Origin: Pseudorasbora parva
Lineage: Eukaryota > Chordata > Actinopteri > Cypriniformes > Gobionidae
Assembly (NCBI RefSeq): GCF_024679245.1
Contig: NC_090177.1
Location: 50,404,978 to 50,468,977, forward strand
DNA: 64,000 nt
Direction: 5' to 3'
The notes below the pieces were generated by a model, which did no database searches, had not been told where the DNA came from, and saw nothing but the letters and a program-made list of their open reading frames with translations. Shown piece after piece: positions 1-10,278 of this stretch. Both the position numbers and the translations under genes were made by a program. The first letter of the stretch is position 1. Each line of letters opens with the position of its first letter.

Positions 1-1214
1 TCAGAGGATTAAACAACTGCACAGTTATTCCTGTCATACTGTTCGTCTACATAAGCTCTTATTGAGAATTAACAGGTTTAGATGTTGATGTTTTATGGAA
101 AATGTTTGGTCACCATTATGCTGATCACTGTTTCCTTTAGTTGGGCAGTTTGACTTGGCTTTTGAAGAGCAGTGTTGCTAACAGTGTTTTGTACACTTGC
201 TTAGTTACAATGGAATCCAGAAGCAAATCAGTTCATATGATTTTCATAATGAAATGGAATGATTTACTAATCTCATCAGTGACCAAATGTGTGAGTGTAT
301 GTATATATATTTGCCACGGGTCAGATTTTGAATTTATTTATTTATTTATTTATTTTTTCAAAAGTTACAGAACCAATTATTTTAGCAAGACATCAATAAT
401 CAGCATATGATTCTCAACAATGGTAATATGCTTCATGCTGCAATGCATGCTGGGAGCCATGAGTTTTATAATTGGTCAGCTCCCAGAATGCATTGTGGCA
501 TAAAAACCTGTCACCATTGTTGAGATTCATATGCTGATTCTTGATGTCTGTGTACAAATACCCCCCCCCCCCCCCCCAATTAAGATATCTAAATTCTGTT
601 TAATTTGTGCCAAGACTTTCACATTGATGATCAATTTACTTAAAAACAAACAACTGCTTTTGTTCAGTATAAGATTGGTGAGCTTGATCTTTAAAACTTG
701 ACAACAAACTGTATGATGCATGTAACAAGATCACATTTCTTTGCAAAAAAATGTGTTTTGGCAAAACACTGTTACAAAGATTGTTAATTTAAAGTCAAAC
801 TGCCCAACTAAATGAAACACTAATCACCACAATGGTGACCAAATGATTTCCATAAAACATCAGTATCTAAACCTCTGTTCATTCTCAATAAAAACATATG
901 TAGAAGTACAGAATGACAAAAGTAATTGTGGAGTTGTTTAATCCTCCTTCAGAGATTTAATGCCTTATTTTATCTTCAGTTGATTTCATCTAAGGCTATG
1001 GCTGAAGTCAGTTGTAGATCTTGTGTTTCTCTGTCCTTGAGTGATTCTGCTCGTTACCATCAGGTGTTTATCACTAATGGTTCAATCATTACTTAATTAA
1101 TCTCTTAATTATCTCATTAACTTTAACACTGCTTCAGTGTTATTTTAACTCTCTGTGGAGTGGGACCAAATACACTCTGAGCAGTGTTGATTTAACACTG
1201 GGGATTTTACTGTG
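1..1214. mobile_element. Fold-back DNA element, copy A (left end outside window)
   Basis: The right arm ends with ATTTTACTGTG at 1214 followed by TA. The whole stretch matches copy C (46012-47276) in the same orientation and copy B (16068-17582) in reverse. The complete copies are about 1.5 kb with inverted arms of some 450 bp, so one strand can fold into a long hairpin. The middle holds an ATTT run (about 330-352), a poly-C tract (about 561-577) and a quasi-palindromic core. No credible protein is encoded; short ORFs in it are by-products. The termini (CACAGTAAAATCC) and TA-like target duplications suggest a Tc1/mariner-type non-autonomous element, but the superfamily is inferred. Confidence 0.8.
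439..497. promoter_or_regulatory. Inverted pair of SBS (ZNF143/THAP11-like) motifs in copy A
   Basis: TGCAATGCATGCTGGGAG at 439-456 and CTCCCAGAATGCATTGTG at 480-497 are inverted relative to each other with 23 bp between them. Read on its proper strand the first fits the SBS1 consensus YWCCCRNMATSCMYYRCR (recalled, not looked up) at every position, and the second misses one. The match is seen in the sequence; binding is an inference. Confidence 0.5.
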
Positions 1215-1256
1215 TACCCTTGCCCCAAAAAAAACCTTGCACAAAAAAGTAAAAAT

Positions 1257-1451
1257 AATTGAAGTTTCACAAACTAATTTCGGGAGAAGCACGCGCAAAC
1301 AATTAAATCTAATTAAACACAGGTGGAGCAGGCTCAGATAATTAACCCAATTGGAACACAAGAGGAGCACATTAAACTAATCAGTTAATCAATGTTAGGA
1401 GGTGTATATAGACAGCCGATTTACCTTCCTGTCATTGACAGTTTCTCAGCA
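1257..1451 (+). repeat. Ngaro A1 repeat with TATA-type promoter
   Basis: The 195 bp starting AATTGAAGTTTCAC and ending TTTCTCAGCA recur unchanged at 7618-7811. TATATA at 1405-1410 stands about 70 bp ahead of the first gag ATG, so this copy probably carries the core promoter. That role is inferred from position and motif. Confidence 0.85.
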
Positions 1452-1472
1452 TTGTGGTTTTGACCGTCTGCT

Positions 1473-3137
1473 ATGATGTCCGAACTCCAAGATTCTCCTA
1501 TCAGTGATACCAGCTCTCCCTGGGACTCTCCGCTGCAATCTGCCAGGCCCAGGCCCACTCCTCCGCCGCCGGACATTGCACCTGAATCCCAGGCTTCCCA
1601 GCGTGGTCGCCGGCCTACTCGACTAACCCCACGCTCACCAAGACGTCGAGGCCAGCCCTCGCCTCCACCAGCGAGAAGACCAACTTCCTCCCCGGCGTCT
1701 TCTTACAGCTCGGCTGTTCCGACGATCCCAGCCATCGGGAAGTGGACGGTGGCAGGCCTAAGGCAAGCGCTGGCAAGCTCCGAAGTGCAGTTTTCGCGGA
1801 AGCTAACGAAAGCTGAACTGTACAACCTCTATGTCAGCTTGCAGCCAGTCAGCCGCTCCAAAAAATCAACTCCCGCTCCCAAAACAGCCACCAGGCATAA
1901 CCGAGCACGCAGGGCTCCGGAATCGCCTCCCTCGACACCTTCTCCTCGCCGCACAAGATCCAACTTGATTCAAACGATGAGCCACAACAACAGGCCATCA
2001 GCAAGCCTAGGACGTGCCCCAGACTTCACGGCAGCAAGACCCCACCCCCTTCCAAACGAGGGCCTACCTCACACCGTGGCTTCTCCCGCTGCAGCGGCAC
2101 TGGTTGCTGGGTCCACCGGCCCACCTCCAGCCTCTCATTTTGTTCCTCCTACAGCTACTAACCCTTTCTTGCAGTGGCCTCCAGCTCCCTATGCAGAAGC
2201 TAGCACGAGCTCGCTAGCAGCCCAAGCGCAAGGTTACCATCAGTCCAAACCACCTTTCGCTAACTCTTCTTCTTCCTTCCAGTGGCCTACAGCACCAGCA
2301 AACACAATACCGTCCCTACCGACAGCGCAAGCATATAATCCCCAAATGCATTCTTCTCTTCCTCATGCTCTCAATAACTTTTCTCTCCAAGCTCCAGAAA
2401 CAGTCCAGGCTCTTCAATCTTGTAACCCCCTTCTGCAGACTAAATCCTCATTCTCTCTCCTCACAGCAACTCAGATGCCCGTCCCAGCAAACGCTGTTGC
2501 CTCGGAGCCGCCTCCAGTAGCTCAAAACATCCGGGCACAGATTCTGGCAGGTGCGGACGTTGACTTATCTTCCCTTCTCTCCATGTTTCCCGTGTCAAAC
2601 ACCAGCCGTCAATTGGATTGCGGGGATTTTTCAGTCACTCTAAAAAACCCCAACCCACACTCTTCCCGCTTACTTTCTTTCCCTGAATTTTCAATTGCTT
2701 TTTCCCGTTTCACAGACATTATTTGCTCAGTTTTCCCCCACAGGCGCCGCGAGCTGAATGATTATCTTGCAATAATAGCGGAGCTCGCGCTGTCCTTCGG
2801 GGGAAGTCATTTTTATACCTATCACAAACTTTTTTCAGCGAAGTGTGCCGTCCGGCTAGCACAGTGGAATCAGTGCACCTACTGGGGCGCTCTTGACACG
2901 GATCTCCATAGCAGGGTGTTCCTAGGCTGCAGGAATATCTCGTGCGCAGTTTGCAGGTCAGTGGCACATTCCACAACGTCATGCCCCCAGATTAACCCCT
3001 CCCCCCCCGCCCAGATACAACACAAACGAAATCAACCAGCTATGTGCCACGACCTGCAACCACCTCAGCAAATCAAGATTCCAAAAGAAATCCCCCTCGT
3101 TTCGCAGAAAATCAAACATGCAACTATTTTAACATAG
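1473..3137 (+). CDS. gag: Ngaro ORF1, Gag-like protein (554 aa)
   Basis: Putative structural protein that packages the element RNA. The start is the tandem ATGATG just behind the A1 repeat. Residues 1-80 are very rich in Pro, Ser and Arg, typical of a disordered nucleic-acid binding tail. A helical stretch near residues 86-120 (WTVAGLRQALASS then TKAELYNLY) resembles a SAP-type DNA-binding motif. Residues about 150-370 are low-complexity Pro/Ala/Ser. The C-terminal third is ordered and ends in CAVCRSVAHSTTSC, a CX2CX4HX4C zinc knuckle. The frame is uninterrupted. It overlaps the pol frame by about 90 bp, and pol lies in the -1 frame. Confidence 0.85.
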   Translation: MMSELQDSPISDTSSPWDSPLQSARPRPTPPPPDIAPESQASQRGRRPTRLTPRSPRRRGQPSPPPARRPTSSPASSYSSAVPTIPAIGKWTVAGLRQALASSEVQFSRKLTKAELYNLYVSLQPVSRSKKSTPAPKTATRHNRARRAPESPPSTPSPRRTRSNLIQTMSHNNRPSASLGRAPDFTAARPHPLPNEGLPHTVASPAAAALVAGSTGPPPASHFVPPTATNPFLQWPPAPYAEASTSSLAAQAQGYHQSKPPFANSSSSFQWPTAPANTIPSLPTAQAYNPQMHSSLPHALNNFSLQAPETVQALQSCNPLLQTKSSFSLLTATQMPVPANAVASEPPPVAQNIRAQILAGADVDLSSLLSMFPVSNTSRQLDCGDFSVTLKNPNPHSSRLLSFPEFSIAFSRFTDIICSVFPHRRRELNDYLAIIAELALSFGGSHFYTYHKLFSAKCAVRLAQWNQCTYWGALDTDLHSRVFLGCRNISCAVCRSVAHSTTSCPQINPSPPAQIQHKRNQPAMCHDLQPPQQIKIPKEIPLVSQKIKHATILT

Positions 3138-4847
3138 GGAAATGCCTCAGACACCATTGCAGATACCTGCACATCTGCAATTTCTGTGGTGGAGCACATG
3201 CTCGACATGTATGCCCAGTGTACAAATCCATCAATAAAAAATCAAAACAGTACTTATCGACTCCTGTGAAAATTTCTCGCCTCGCCGTTGAATTAGAGCA
3301 CCACCCGGACGCCAATTTCAGAAATTATTTACTGACCGGGCTCGAACATGGCTTCATACCCGGCACCGAAAGCCCGCTTTCCCAGAACTTGATTTGTAAA
3401 AATCTACAATCTGCTCTCGCCGAAACCGAAGTCGTAGATTACTTGATCAAAAAAGAAGTCGACTCAGGATTCATGATTGGTCCTTTCGATGTCCCTCCTT
3501 TCGAAATTTTTCGTATTAGCCCCATTGGAGTGGCCACGAGAGAATTTTCGGGTAAAAAACGCCTCATAATCGATCTCTCAGCTCCGCATAATTCTCAGTT
3601 TCCTAGCATAAACAGCTTGATCTCTCTTGACGAATTTTCTCTCAAATACCATGACATAGAGCACGCGATCGAATCAATTAAAACCGCAGGACGAGGTGCT
3701 TGGCTCGCAAAAATCGACATCACTTCTGCTTTCAAAGTGATGCCGATTCATCCAGACTTCTGGCATCTATTCGGGGTTCGTTGGCATAAAAAATTCTATT
3801 TCGCGGTACGGCTAACATTTGGATGCAAAAGCAGCCCCAAGATTTTTGACATGCTATCAGAAGCCATCTGTTGGATCCTGTCGAACAATTATGGCATCCC
3901 TCACCTCATCCACCTGCTAGATGATTTTCTCATTATCTCACCACCCGACGCAATCCCAGACGCCCACATTCTCACCGTTCAAAAAGTTTTTTTCCGAACT
4001 CGGAATCCCCATCGCGCAGGAAAAAACCATGGGTCCTGCCACTTGCATCGAGTTTCTTGGCATTAATTTAGATTCCGTAAATTTCCAAGCTTCACTACCA
4101 AAAGAAAAAATCGATAGGATAATTCTCGTCTCGTCAACTTTTTTAGAAAACTCCCACAGTTCCAAACGTGAATTCCTATCACTGCTAGGTCATCTAAACT
4201 TCGCAATGCGCATCATTCCGCAAGGCCGCCCTTTCATCTCGCATCTCCTCTCACTTGCATCTTCGGTTCACGCGCTGGAGGACCAAATTCAAATAAACAC
4301 GGCTTGTCGCGACGAACTTATGCTATGGATAACATTCCTAAACCAATGGAACGGCCTGTCTTTTTTCTATAACAATCTCGTTTCTTCCCCTGTTGACATC
4401 CAACTTTTCACAGATGCAGCCCCTTCAATCGGCTTTGGGGGATTTCATCAAGGACGCTGGTTTGCGTCTCCATGGCCACCGCAGCTGCAGGATATGCTGC
4501 AGTCCTCAGCACTGTACGAGCTCTACCCTCTCGTAGTCGCAGCTTTCCTGTGGGGGAAAGAATGGACGGCTCGTAGCATATTAGTGCATTGTGACAACGA
4601 AGCAACAGTCCAGTGCATTAATAAAGGCCGCTCTCATTCACCTGCTCTTATGCCTTTTCTAAGACGTCTCACCTGGATCTCAGCTTGCGATCAATTTATT
4701 ATTACTGCAAAACATGTCCCATGGACTGAAAACTTGATTGCTGACTCTCTGTCTCGTTTTTTGTTTCAGAAATTCAGGACATTGGCTCCAGAAGCGGATC
4801 TTTTCCCAACTCCAGTTCCTCATTATTCAGAACTGATATTTCCATAA
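3044..4847 (+). pseudogene. pol: Ngaro pol: reverse transcriptase-RNase H, one frame break
   Basis: Makes element DNA from RNA. The N-terminus has a CCCH finger (CX7CX4CX3H, residues about 27-42) and a second CX2CX4HX4C knuckle (CNFCGGAHARHVC). The RT follows, with the D-box in WLAKIDITSAF and the catalytic LLDDFL box near 3918-3935. After the T-run at about 3987-3993 the reading moves from frame 3044 to frame 3921, where KKFFSELGIPIAQEK and FLGINLD continue the RT. RNase H follows with LFTDAA, ALYELYPLV, VHCDNEA and IADSLSRF, carrying the D-E-D-D residues. No ATG starts this frame (3044 is GTG), so expression probably needs a -1 shift from gag. The internal break is either an indel or a second shift at the T-run. 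Confidence 0.85.
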
Positions 4848-5818
4848 ACCACCCATTAAAACCCCTTCTCGATGCATCACTCAACAGTATCCTTCAAGCA
4901 GTTTCCCCCAGAACAATCCAATCCTATGTGACAGCTTGGAGATGTTTCAAGTCGTTCCACTCCTCATATAGCTTACAGTTCCCCGATTTTTCTCTCCTCT
5001 CAATCACCTCTTTTGTCTCCTATCTCAATAATATTAAGACCTTACAAGTGGGGTCCATCAAAGGCTACCTGAGCGGTATTCAATTCTTCCACAAATTAAT
5101 TTATGGCACTCCATCTCCAGAGATAAATAACTCCCAAACCTCCCTATTGATCAAAGGTATTCAGCGATCCCAGCCCACTCGCCCTGACAGTAGACAACCC
5201 ATAACACTAGATATACTCACAAAATGCATTCACACCCTTCGTACAAACTACCAGCCCCCTAATATAGCCCGCACACTCGATACCATGTTCATCTTAGCTT
5301 TCTTCGGCTTCCTTAGATGCTCAGAAATCACGATTACCTCCAAATTCGACCCTAAAGCCCACCCCACCATCTCAGACCTTTCAGTTCTCGATGGTGAAAC
5401 CATATCATACCGAATCAAACAAAGCAAGACAGACCAAGCTAAAAAAGGCCATCTAATCTACATTTTCAACATCTCCTCCCCAATTCAACCATTCCAAACT
5501 GTCCTCGCATACCTCCAAATGAGGAAGTTTCAGGCCAAATCTCTTTCTGAACCTCTTTTCATAGACGCCTCTAACAAACCCATTACACGCTTCTGGTTCC
5601 AAAAACAACTCAAACCTGTTCTCCAGCTATCAGGCACTTCAGCGCAAAACTTCTCAAGCCACTCCTTCCGCATAGGGGCAGCAACAACAGCAGCGCAAAA
5701 AGGCCTCTCCCAGCAGCAGATCCAAGCTCTCGGCAGATGGTCTTCTCAAGCTTTCCAAAGCTACATCAGGACCGACCGGTATCACATCAAGAGAGCTCAC
5801 CAAACCCTTATAAATTAA
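4745..5818 (+). CDS. Ngaro tyrosine recombinase (YR)
   Basis: Site-specific recombinase that would integrate a circular DNA intermediate. The reading frame is open from 4745 and overlaps the end of RNase H by about 100 bp in the -1 frame. It has no ATG in its first 100 codons (GTG at 4928 is only a convenient mark), which again points to frameshift expression from pol. The N-terminal core-binding part includes FVSYLNNIKTLQVGSIKGYL. The catalytic half shows the first Arg in FFGFLRCSEI, the HXXR box in SHSFRIGAAT, then LGRWSSQAFQSYIR with the nucleophile Tyr. It is uninterrupted to TAA at 5818, so it could be functional. Confidence 0.85.
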   Translation, partial: LSVSFFVSEIQDIGSRSGSFPNSSSSLFRTDISINHPLKPLLDASLNSILQAVSPRTIQSYVTAWRCFKSFHSSYSLQFPDFSLLSITSFVSYLNNIKTLQVGSIKGYLSGIQFFHKLIYGTPSPEINNSQTSLLIKGIQRSQPTRPDSRQPITLDILTKCIHTLRTNYQPPNIARTLDTMFILAFFGFLRCSEITITSKFDPKAHPTISDLSVLDGETISYRIKQSKTDQAKKGHLIYIFNISSPIQPFQTVLAYLQMRKFQAKSLSEPLFIDASNKPITRFWFQKQLKPVLQLSGTSAQNFSSHSFRIGAATTAAQKGLSQQQIQALGRWSSQAFQSYIRTDRYHIKRAHQTLIN

Positions 5819-5828
5819 CAACCCTCAT

Positions 5829-5830
5829 TG

Positions 5831-5860
<30 letters not shown>
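5829..5860 (+). repeat. Poly-A tract after the YR stop codon
   Basis: About 31 A residues follow the recombinase stop by 12 bp. It may be an element feature or an expansion; T-rich runs near 5960 face it. Confidence 0.7.
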
Positions 5861-5862
<2 letters not shown>

Positions 5863-5879
5863 CTTTATATTCTCTTTTT

Positions 5880-7440
5880 TCCATCCAGCGAAGCTCACCC
5901 ATCCAATACAGCGAGTTCAATCTCCTGTCGAATTTTGCAAGAGCTCTCCGGGACCATATTTTTTTTTTTTTTTCCCTCCTCCTTCGTCTGGCGAGGCTCA
6001 CTCATCCGGCGCCCTAAGCTTGCTCTCCCGTCGGATGCTGTGAAACCCTCTAGGCCAGCACTCTTCCCTCTCTTTTTCTGACCGGTAAAGGATTCCCTTT
6101 CTGATGCCTTGAGAATTGTTCTCCCATCGGATGCCGCGAGGGCCCTCGAGGTTGCTGTCAATCCTTTTTTCATTTTCCATCCAGCGAGGCTCGCTCGTCC
6201 GATACAGTGAGTCTTGATCTCCCTTTGGACACAACAGAGCTCTCCAGATCTATACCTATCCCTTTTCTTTTCATCGTCCAGCGATGCTTACCCGATACCG
6301 TGAGTATTGATCTCCTTTCGGATGCTTGCAAAACCTCTCCTGGACGATCATTTAAGCTTTACCTTCCACCCTGCTGCCAGTGAAGCTTACCCATCAGATA
6401 AAGCGAGTATTGACCTCCCATCAGATGTTCGGCAAGAGCTTCCTGGCCGGGTGTTCCACCGTACCGTTGGCCGATAGGACCCACTCACCCACTCCTCTCT
6501 TCCTGGCAGAGGCTGGGTGGGCCCCCTCGGTCAGTCGTTTCTTTTAATTGCGTCGTCCCGTCTTTCGGTCGGTAGGACTCACCCAACTGACATCACGAGT
6601 ATTGATCTCCTCTCAGATGAGGGCTGAGCCTTCCCGATCGGCCGTCCCAAACAGCGCGCCCCCTGTCCACCAGCCGGGACGCTCCCGGCTGAGCTGGACG
6701 GACTAAATCATGTGCTCCCCTTTCCGACCGGTAGGGTTTTTTCCATCTGATACAGTGAGCATTGGCCTCCCATCTGATGTTGAAAAAAGCCTTATCAGTC
6801 GGTCACCCTAAATTCTGACCGCTCCATTTACCAGCCAGTAGGGCCCGTCCCGCCAGGCGCTGTGAACTTCCGCCAGAGGCAACACGGGTCCTCCCGGCCA
6901 GCTAATTCCAAATCACCCCCGCTTCTCGGTCATTGGCTGGTTGGGTTCTTCCATCCGATGCAGTGAGCATTGGCCTCCCATTGGATGTTGAAAGAGCCCT
7001 TCCTGCCCGGCGTACAAATCATCTTGCTTCCCAGTTACTGGCTGGTAGGGTTTTTTCCATCTGATACAGTGAGCATTGGCCTCCCATCGGATGTTGAAAG
7101 AGCCCTCCCGGCCAGGCGTTTAAAAACCATCCTGCTTCTCAGCGATCGGCTGGTAGGGTTTTTCCATCTGATACAGTGAGCATTGGCCTCCCATCGGATG
7201 TTGAAAGAGCCTTCCCAGCCAGGCGTTAAAAAAAACCATCTATCTTCCCAGTTACTGGCCGGTAGAGTTTTTCCATCGGATACAGTGAGCATTGGCCTCC
7301 CATCGGATGTTGAAAGAGCCCTCCCGGCCAGGTGTTCTAAACTAAGAATGCTTCCAAATTTTCAGCCAGTAGGCTGGTCCAACGATGCCATGAGCGGCTC
7401 CCATCAAAGCAACACGGGCCCTCCTAGCTAGGTAATCAGA
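5880..7440 (+). repeat. Degenerate ~107-bp minisatellite in the Ngaro 3' region
   Basis: A module containing CAGTGAGCATTGGCCTCCCA recurs at about 6753, 6961, 7067, 7174 and 7283, a spacing of 106-109 bp with one skipped or decayed unit. More diverged modules (CCATCCAGCGA..., ...TACAGTGAG...) reach back to 5880. GC-rich stretches such as CCCGGCCAGG separate them. No coding sense was found; ORFs here are repeat translations. It fills the space between the recombinase and the B1 repeat. Confidence 0.8.
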
Positions 7441-7503
7441 CAGCCCACCATTTCTATGCGTATTTGGGGGGTCTCGGTGGCTGTCCTTGTCTCTTTGCTT
7501 TTT

Positions 7504-8023
7504 GGGGGGATACTCTGGGTTCGGGCAAATTCTCCGAGCCCGGAGCCCTCCCCGGACAGCACGCCAAATACGCATAATCTTTACTCTATTTAATTGATGT
7601 AAGTGTGAACTCGTGAATTGAAGTTTCACAAACTAATTTCGGGAGAAGCACGCGCAAACAATTAAATCTAATTAAACACAGGTGGAGCAGGCTCAGATAA
7701 TTAACCCAATTGGAACACAAGAGGAGCACATTAAACTAATCAGTTAATCAATGTTAGGAGGTGTATATAGACAGCCGATTTACCTTCCTGTCATTGACAG
7801 TTTCTCAGCATCCCACCACCACCCCTTCTCCGCACTTACTTAAATCAACTGCTATAAATATCAAATAAATCACAATTGGAATCTAGTTCTAAACTATCCA
7901 TGTCGGGGGGGGGGGATACTCTGGGTTCGGGCAAATTCTCCGAGCCCGGAGCCCTCCCCGGACAGCACGCCAAATACGCATAATCTTTACTCTATTTAAT
8001 TGATGTAAGTGTGAACTCGTGAA
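7504..8023 (+). repeat. Ngaro right end: B1, A2 and B2 repeats
   Basis: B1 (7504-7616, GGGGGGATACTCTGGG... to ...AACTCGTGAA) is repeated as B2 at 7905-8023. A2 (7618-7811) repeats A1. About 93 bp (7812-7904) separate A2 from B2. This is the right terminus expected for a split-direct-repeat YR retrotransposon. Confidence 0.88.
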
Positions 8024-8029
8024 ACATCA

Positions 8030-8380
8030 TTGTGAACACTTTTTTTATGACACTTCCTGGGAGTGGAAAACAAACTGTGAATTATCTTAAAGATAATCAA
8101 TTGATGATTAGGATTTTTAAAAACATGTTTGAGTTTAGCCCATATTGAATCCCAACATAAGTCATTACTGTCCTCTGGACCAGCCCCATAAATATCACTG
8201 TGCCAACTGCCCACACCTGGTTCCTTTTTATAAGCGGCCTCCAAAAACAACAGGTACAATGAAGTAACAATACCCCTTTTAATTTTAAATGAAGTAAGAA
8301 AGTTATGTAAAGAAAGACAGGGAATATTAAAGCCCCAAGGAACTGCATTTGCGTGTATAGCATGGCGATTTTCACCAACT
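8030..8380 (-). pseudogene. L1/Tx1-type LINE ORF2 fragment
   Basis: Reverse-strand frames give a block with WDSIWAKLKHVFKNPNHQL followed by IHSLFSTPRKCHKK, similar to the region after the RT domain of fish L1-like ORF2 proteins (the NHQL...H...TPRK pattern). Further upstream on the same strand GALIFPVFLY fits the preceding segment. The frame changes at least once and both ends are missing, so this is a decayed fragment. It directly abuts the right end of the Ngaro element. Confidence 0.55.
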
Positions 8381-8530
8381 CCTCCAGGAGCTGCGCCTGG
8401 ATGAAGGCTGCTTTCAGTGGTACTTATGACTGAGCCGGACCCAGTTTGATGACCTGATGTCCCATGTTGGTGGAAGTATTTCCCTCCAGGACACCAACTA
8501 CAGGCACTGTATTAACATCCTCAATAAACC
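8365..8530 (+). pseudogene. PIF/Harbinger transposase N-terminal fragment
   Basis: The + strand from 8382 reads LQELRLDEGCFQWYL, then a TGA, then LSRTQFDDLMSHVG and QDTNYRHCIN. This is the N-terminal region of fish Harbinger transposases, ahead of the catalytic DDE core. The in-frame TGA and the roughly 55-codon length show a dead remnant. An L2 tail follows immediately. Confidence 0.65.
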
Positions 8531-8539
8531 CATCTCTGG

Positions 8540-8800
8540 CATGACAACTCTAATCTTTCGAATAATCTTACGAATATCTATTTACCTAATATGACTTAAG
8601 ACCTGCAAAGTTGCCAGAATTATAATCATACACTGTTTCTTCATCAGCCATAAGAGAACTGGGACCCAGACCGAGCCTGGTTTCTCCCAAGGTTTTCTCC
8701 ATTCTGGCCCTGAAGGAGTTTTGGTTCCTTGCCACCGCTGCTTTTGGCTTTTGGCTTTTGGCTTGCTCGGTTGGGGACACCGATATTTCAACTAGGGATG
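8540..8800 (+). mobile_element. L2-type LINE 3' UTR fragment
   Basis: It is the reverse complement of about 23190-23370 inside the L2 element described below. Shared blocks include TTGCCAGAATTATAATCATAC, CCTGGTTTCTCCCAAGG and GCTCGGTTGGGGACAC. TTTTGGC is triplicated near 8746-8765. The coding part is absent. Confidence 0.75.
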
Positions 8801-9130
8801 CAACAATACATTTAGTCCATGGTTCAATATATACCTCGTTTTTTTACCACGGTTTTCGGTGACTTAATGCAGCGGAACCTAAAACTGCGGAAATAGTTCC
8901 GCCTGGACCGTTGTCCATGAAACACGCTGCCAGTTCCGGTAACTCCGAGCAACCAAAATTGGGGATTATTAAAAACAGGTGTGCGAATGGACGTGGCGAT
9001 TGGTGATTCAGAGAAGAGGAGGCGTATAAATAAGGTATAAATACATAGTCTTCAATATACATTAATTGAAAGCTACTGTATTACTTTATTCAAGAGCAGT
9101 GAGGGGGCGCAAGTGCGCACACGTAGGATG
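8801..9130. other. Unassigned interval
   Basis: It starts CTAGGGATGCAACAATAC, a type of terminus seen in fish non-autonomous repeats, but no second end was found. It contains no ORF with recognisable domains. Confidence 0.4.
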
Positions 9131-9133
9131 TAG

Positions 9134-10091
9134 ATGTGTTTGGTTTGTGCTCTCCATTGCAGTTTATCCAAAGACACTGAACACCATGATAAAACTGTCC
9201 AAAAGTTGATATTTTTCGTTGTTTGTCTATTTAATCTGTCGAACTTCGCTAATCTGAAAATGTCATGGCAAAGAAACCCTCCTGGGAAGTTCAAGACCAT
9301 CGATGGATGCATCAGCAGTGCTAATGCTAGTGCCAATGACAGCCGCTCCAATGAGCATCTTGTTAAACCTCCGGCTACCACGTCAGATACCACGTCCATA
9401 GACATGCAAAGAAAGATATGCAAAGAAATGTTTTGGACATTTCACAAAGGAACTATTCTGGAGAAGCTTGATAAATGTTTTGATGCTTTTGACAATGTTT
9501 CAATCTGTGCTCTCCATGCAAACTGACCTGCAAAACCGCATGATCAACCAAGAGCAAACGACCAGCGCACTTGAAGAGCGTGTGGAAGTGCTTGAAACCA
9601 AATGTGAAAATTTAACAAAGTACGCCAGCCAACTTCAAGCCAAACTACTAGATTTAGAAGCATGGTCCTGCAGACACAACATTAAAATTGTTGGTATAAA
9701 AGAAGATTCAGAAGAAGGAAGACGGACTGATTTTGTTTCCAAACTCATTCCTGAACTGCTAGGTAAACAGCACTTTCCACATCCAGTGAAAGTTGATAGT
9801 GCGCACCGCGCTCTGTAGGCAAACGAGTAGATTCTACGCTTCAGCAGGACACAATCAATGGAGTATAAGGGAAAGTTCTGCTACCTAGTTCTGATCTTCC
9901 CTGATTATACTAGTGAAGTGATGGGTCAGCGCTGTGCCTTCCAAGACGTGATGAAAGCCTTGAGAGACGGAGGAGTTAAACATCACCTGCGCAACCCGAC
10001 TAGGCTTCATGTTTACTGGGATGAGCAGAATACTCCGGAGGTTTTCAGTGATCCAGCAGCAGCAGAGGCATTGAAGGAAGGAAGGAATTGA
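9134..10091 (+). pseudogene. L1-type LINE ORF1 (RNA-binding coiled-coil protein), frameshifted
   Basis: ORF1 proteins of L1 elements form trimers that coat the LINE RNA. Three successive frames together cover one: a first part from ATG 9260 (MSWQRNPPGKFKTIDG), a coiled-coil with LEERVEVLETKCENLTKYA (about 9560-9620), the RRM-like part with LEAWSCRHNIKIVGIKED and VKVDSAHRAL, and a C-terminal part with ILRF...MEYKGK, FPDYTSEV and FQDVMKALRDGGVKHHLR. Frame changes near 9500 and 9820 and stops between the parts make it a pseudogene. An L1 endonuclease fragment on the same strand lies at 15.2 kb. Confidence 0.8.
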
Positions 10092-10136
10092 AGGATTGTA
10101 GCGCTTCGGCAGATGGTTAAAACAAATAAGATCATT

Positions 10137-10223
10137 TTATTTTATTATTCCTTTTTTTTCTTCTTTTTTTTCCCTCTTTTTTCTTTTATTGTTATTCAAG
10201 GTGCAACATTTGTGTGTGAGTGT

Positions 10224-10276
<53 letters not shown>
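10137..10276. repeat. Pyrimidine-rich tract and (TG)n microsatellite
   Basis: A T/C-rich run (10137-10195) is followed by about 30 TG units at 10211-10276 with GAGTG interruptions at the left. It lies just after the L1 ORF1 remnant. Confidence 0.9.

Positions 10277-10278
<2 letters not shown>

Larger units (their letters stand above)
1257..8023 (+). mobile_element. Ngaro-type tyrosine-recombinase (DIRS order) retrotransposon
   Basis: The layout is A1 (1257-1451), then gag, RT-RNase H and tyrosine recombinase, then B1 (7504-7616), A2 (7618-7811) and B2 (7905-8023). A1/A2 and B1/B2 are direct repeat pairs that read identical by eye. This A1...B1-A2-B2 split direct repeat arrangement is the hallmark of Ngaro elements and is not found in LTR retrotransposons or LINEs. 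There is no DDE integrase; integration would use the recombinase, and as expected no target duplication is visible. Identical repeats suggest a recent insertion, although pol has one frame break. It sits about 40 bp right of fold-back copy A. Confidence 0.92.

Noticed and set aside
527..721. Identical ORF MHHTVCCQVLKIKL in three fold-back copies
   Set aside because: Identity follows from copy similarity; the frame runs through the homopolymer tract and is lost in copies D and E.
6970..7431. ORFs on both strands in the Ngaro 3' region
   Set aside because: Repeat translations of the 107-bp minisatellite (MASHWMLKEP, MASHRMLKEP) without domains.
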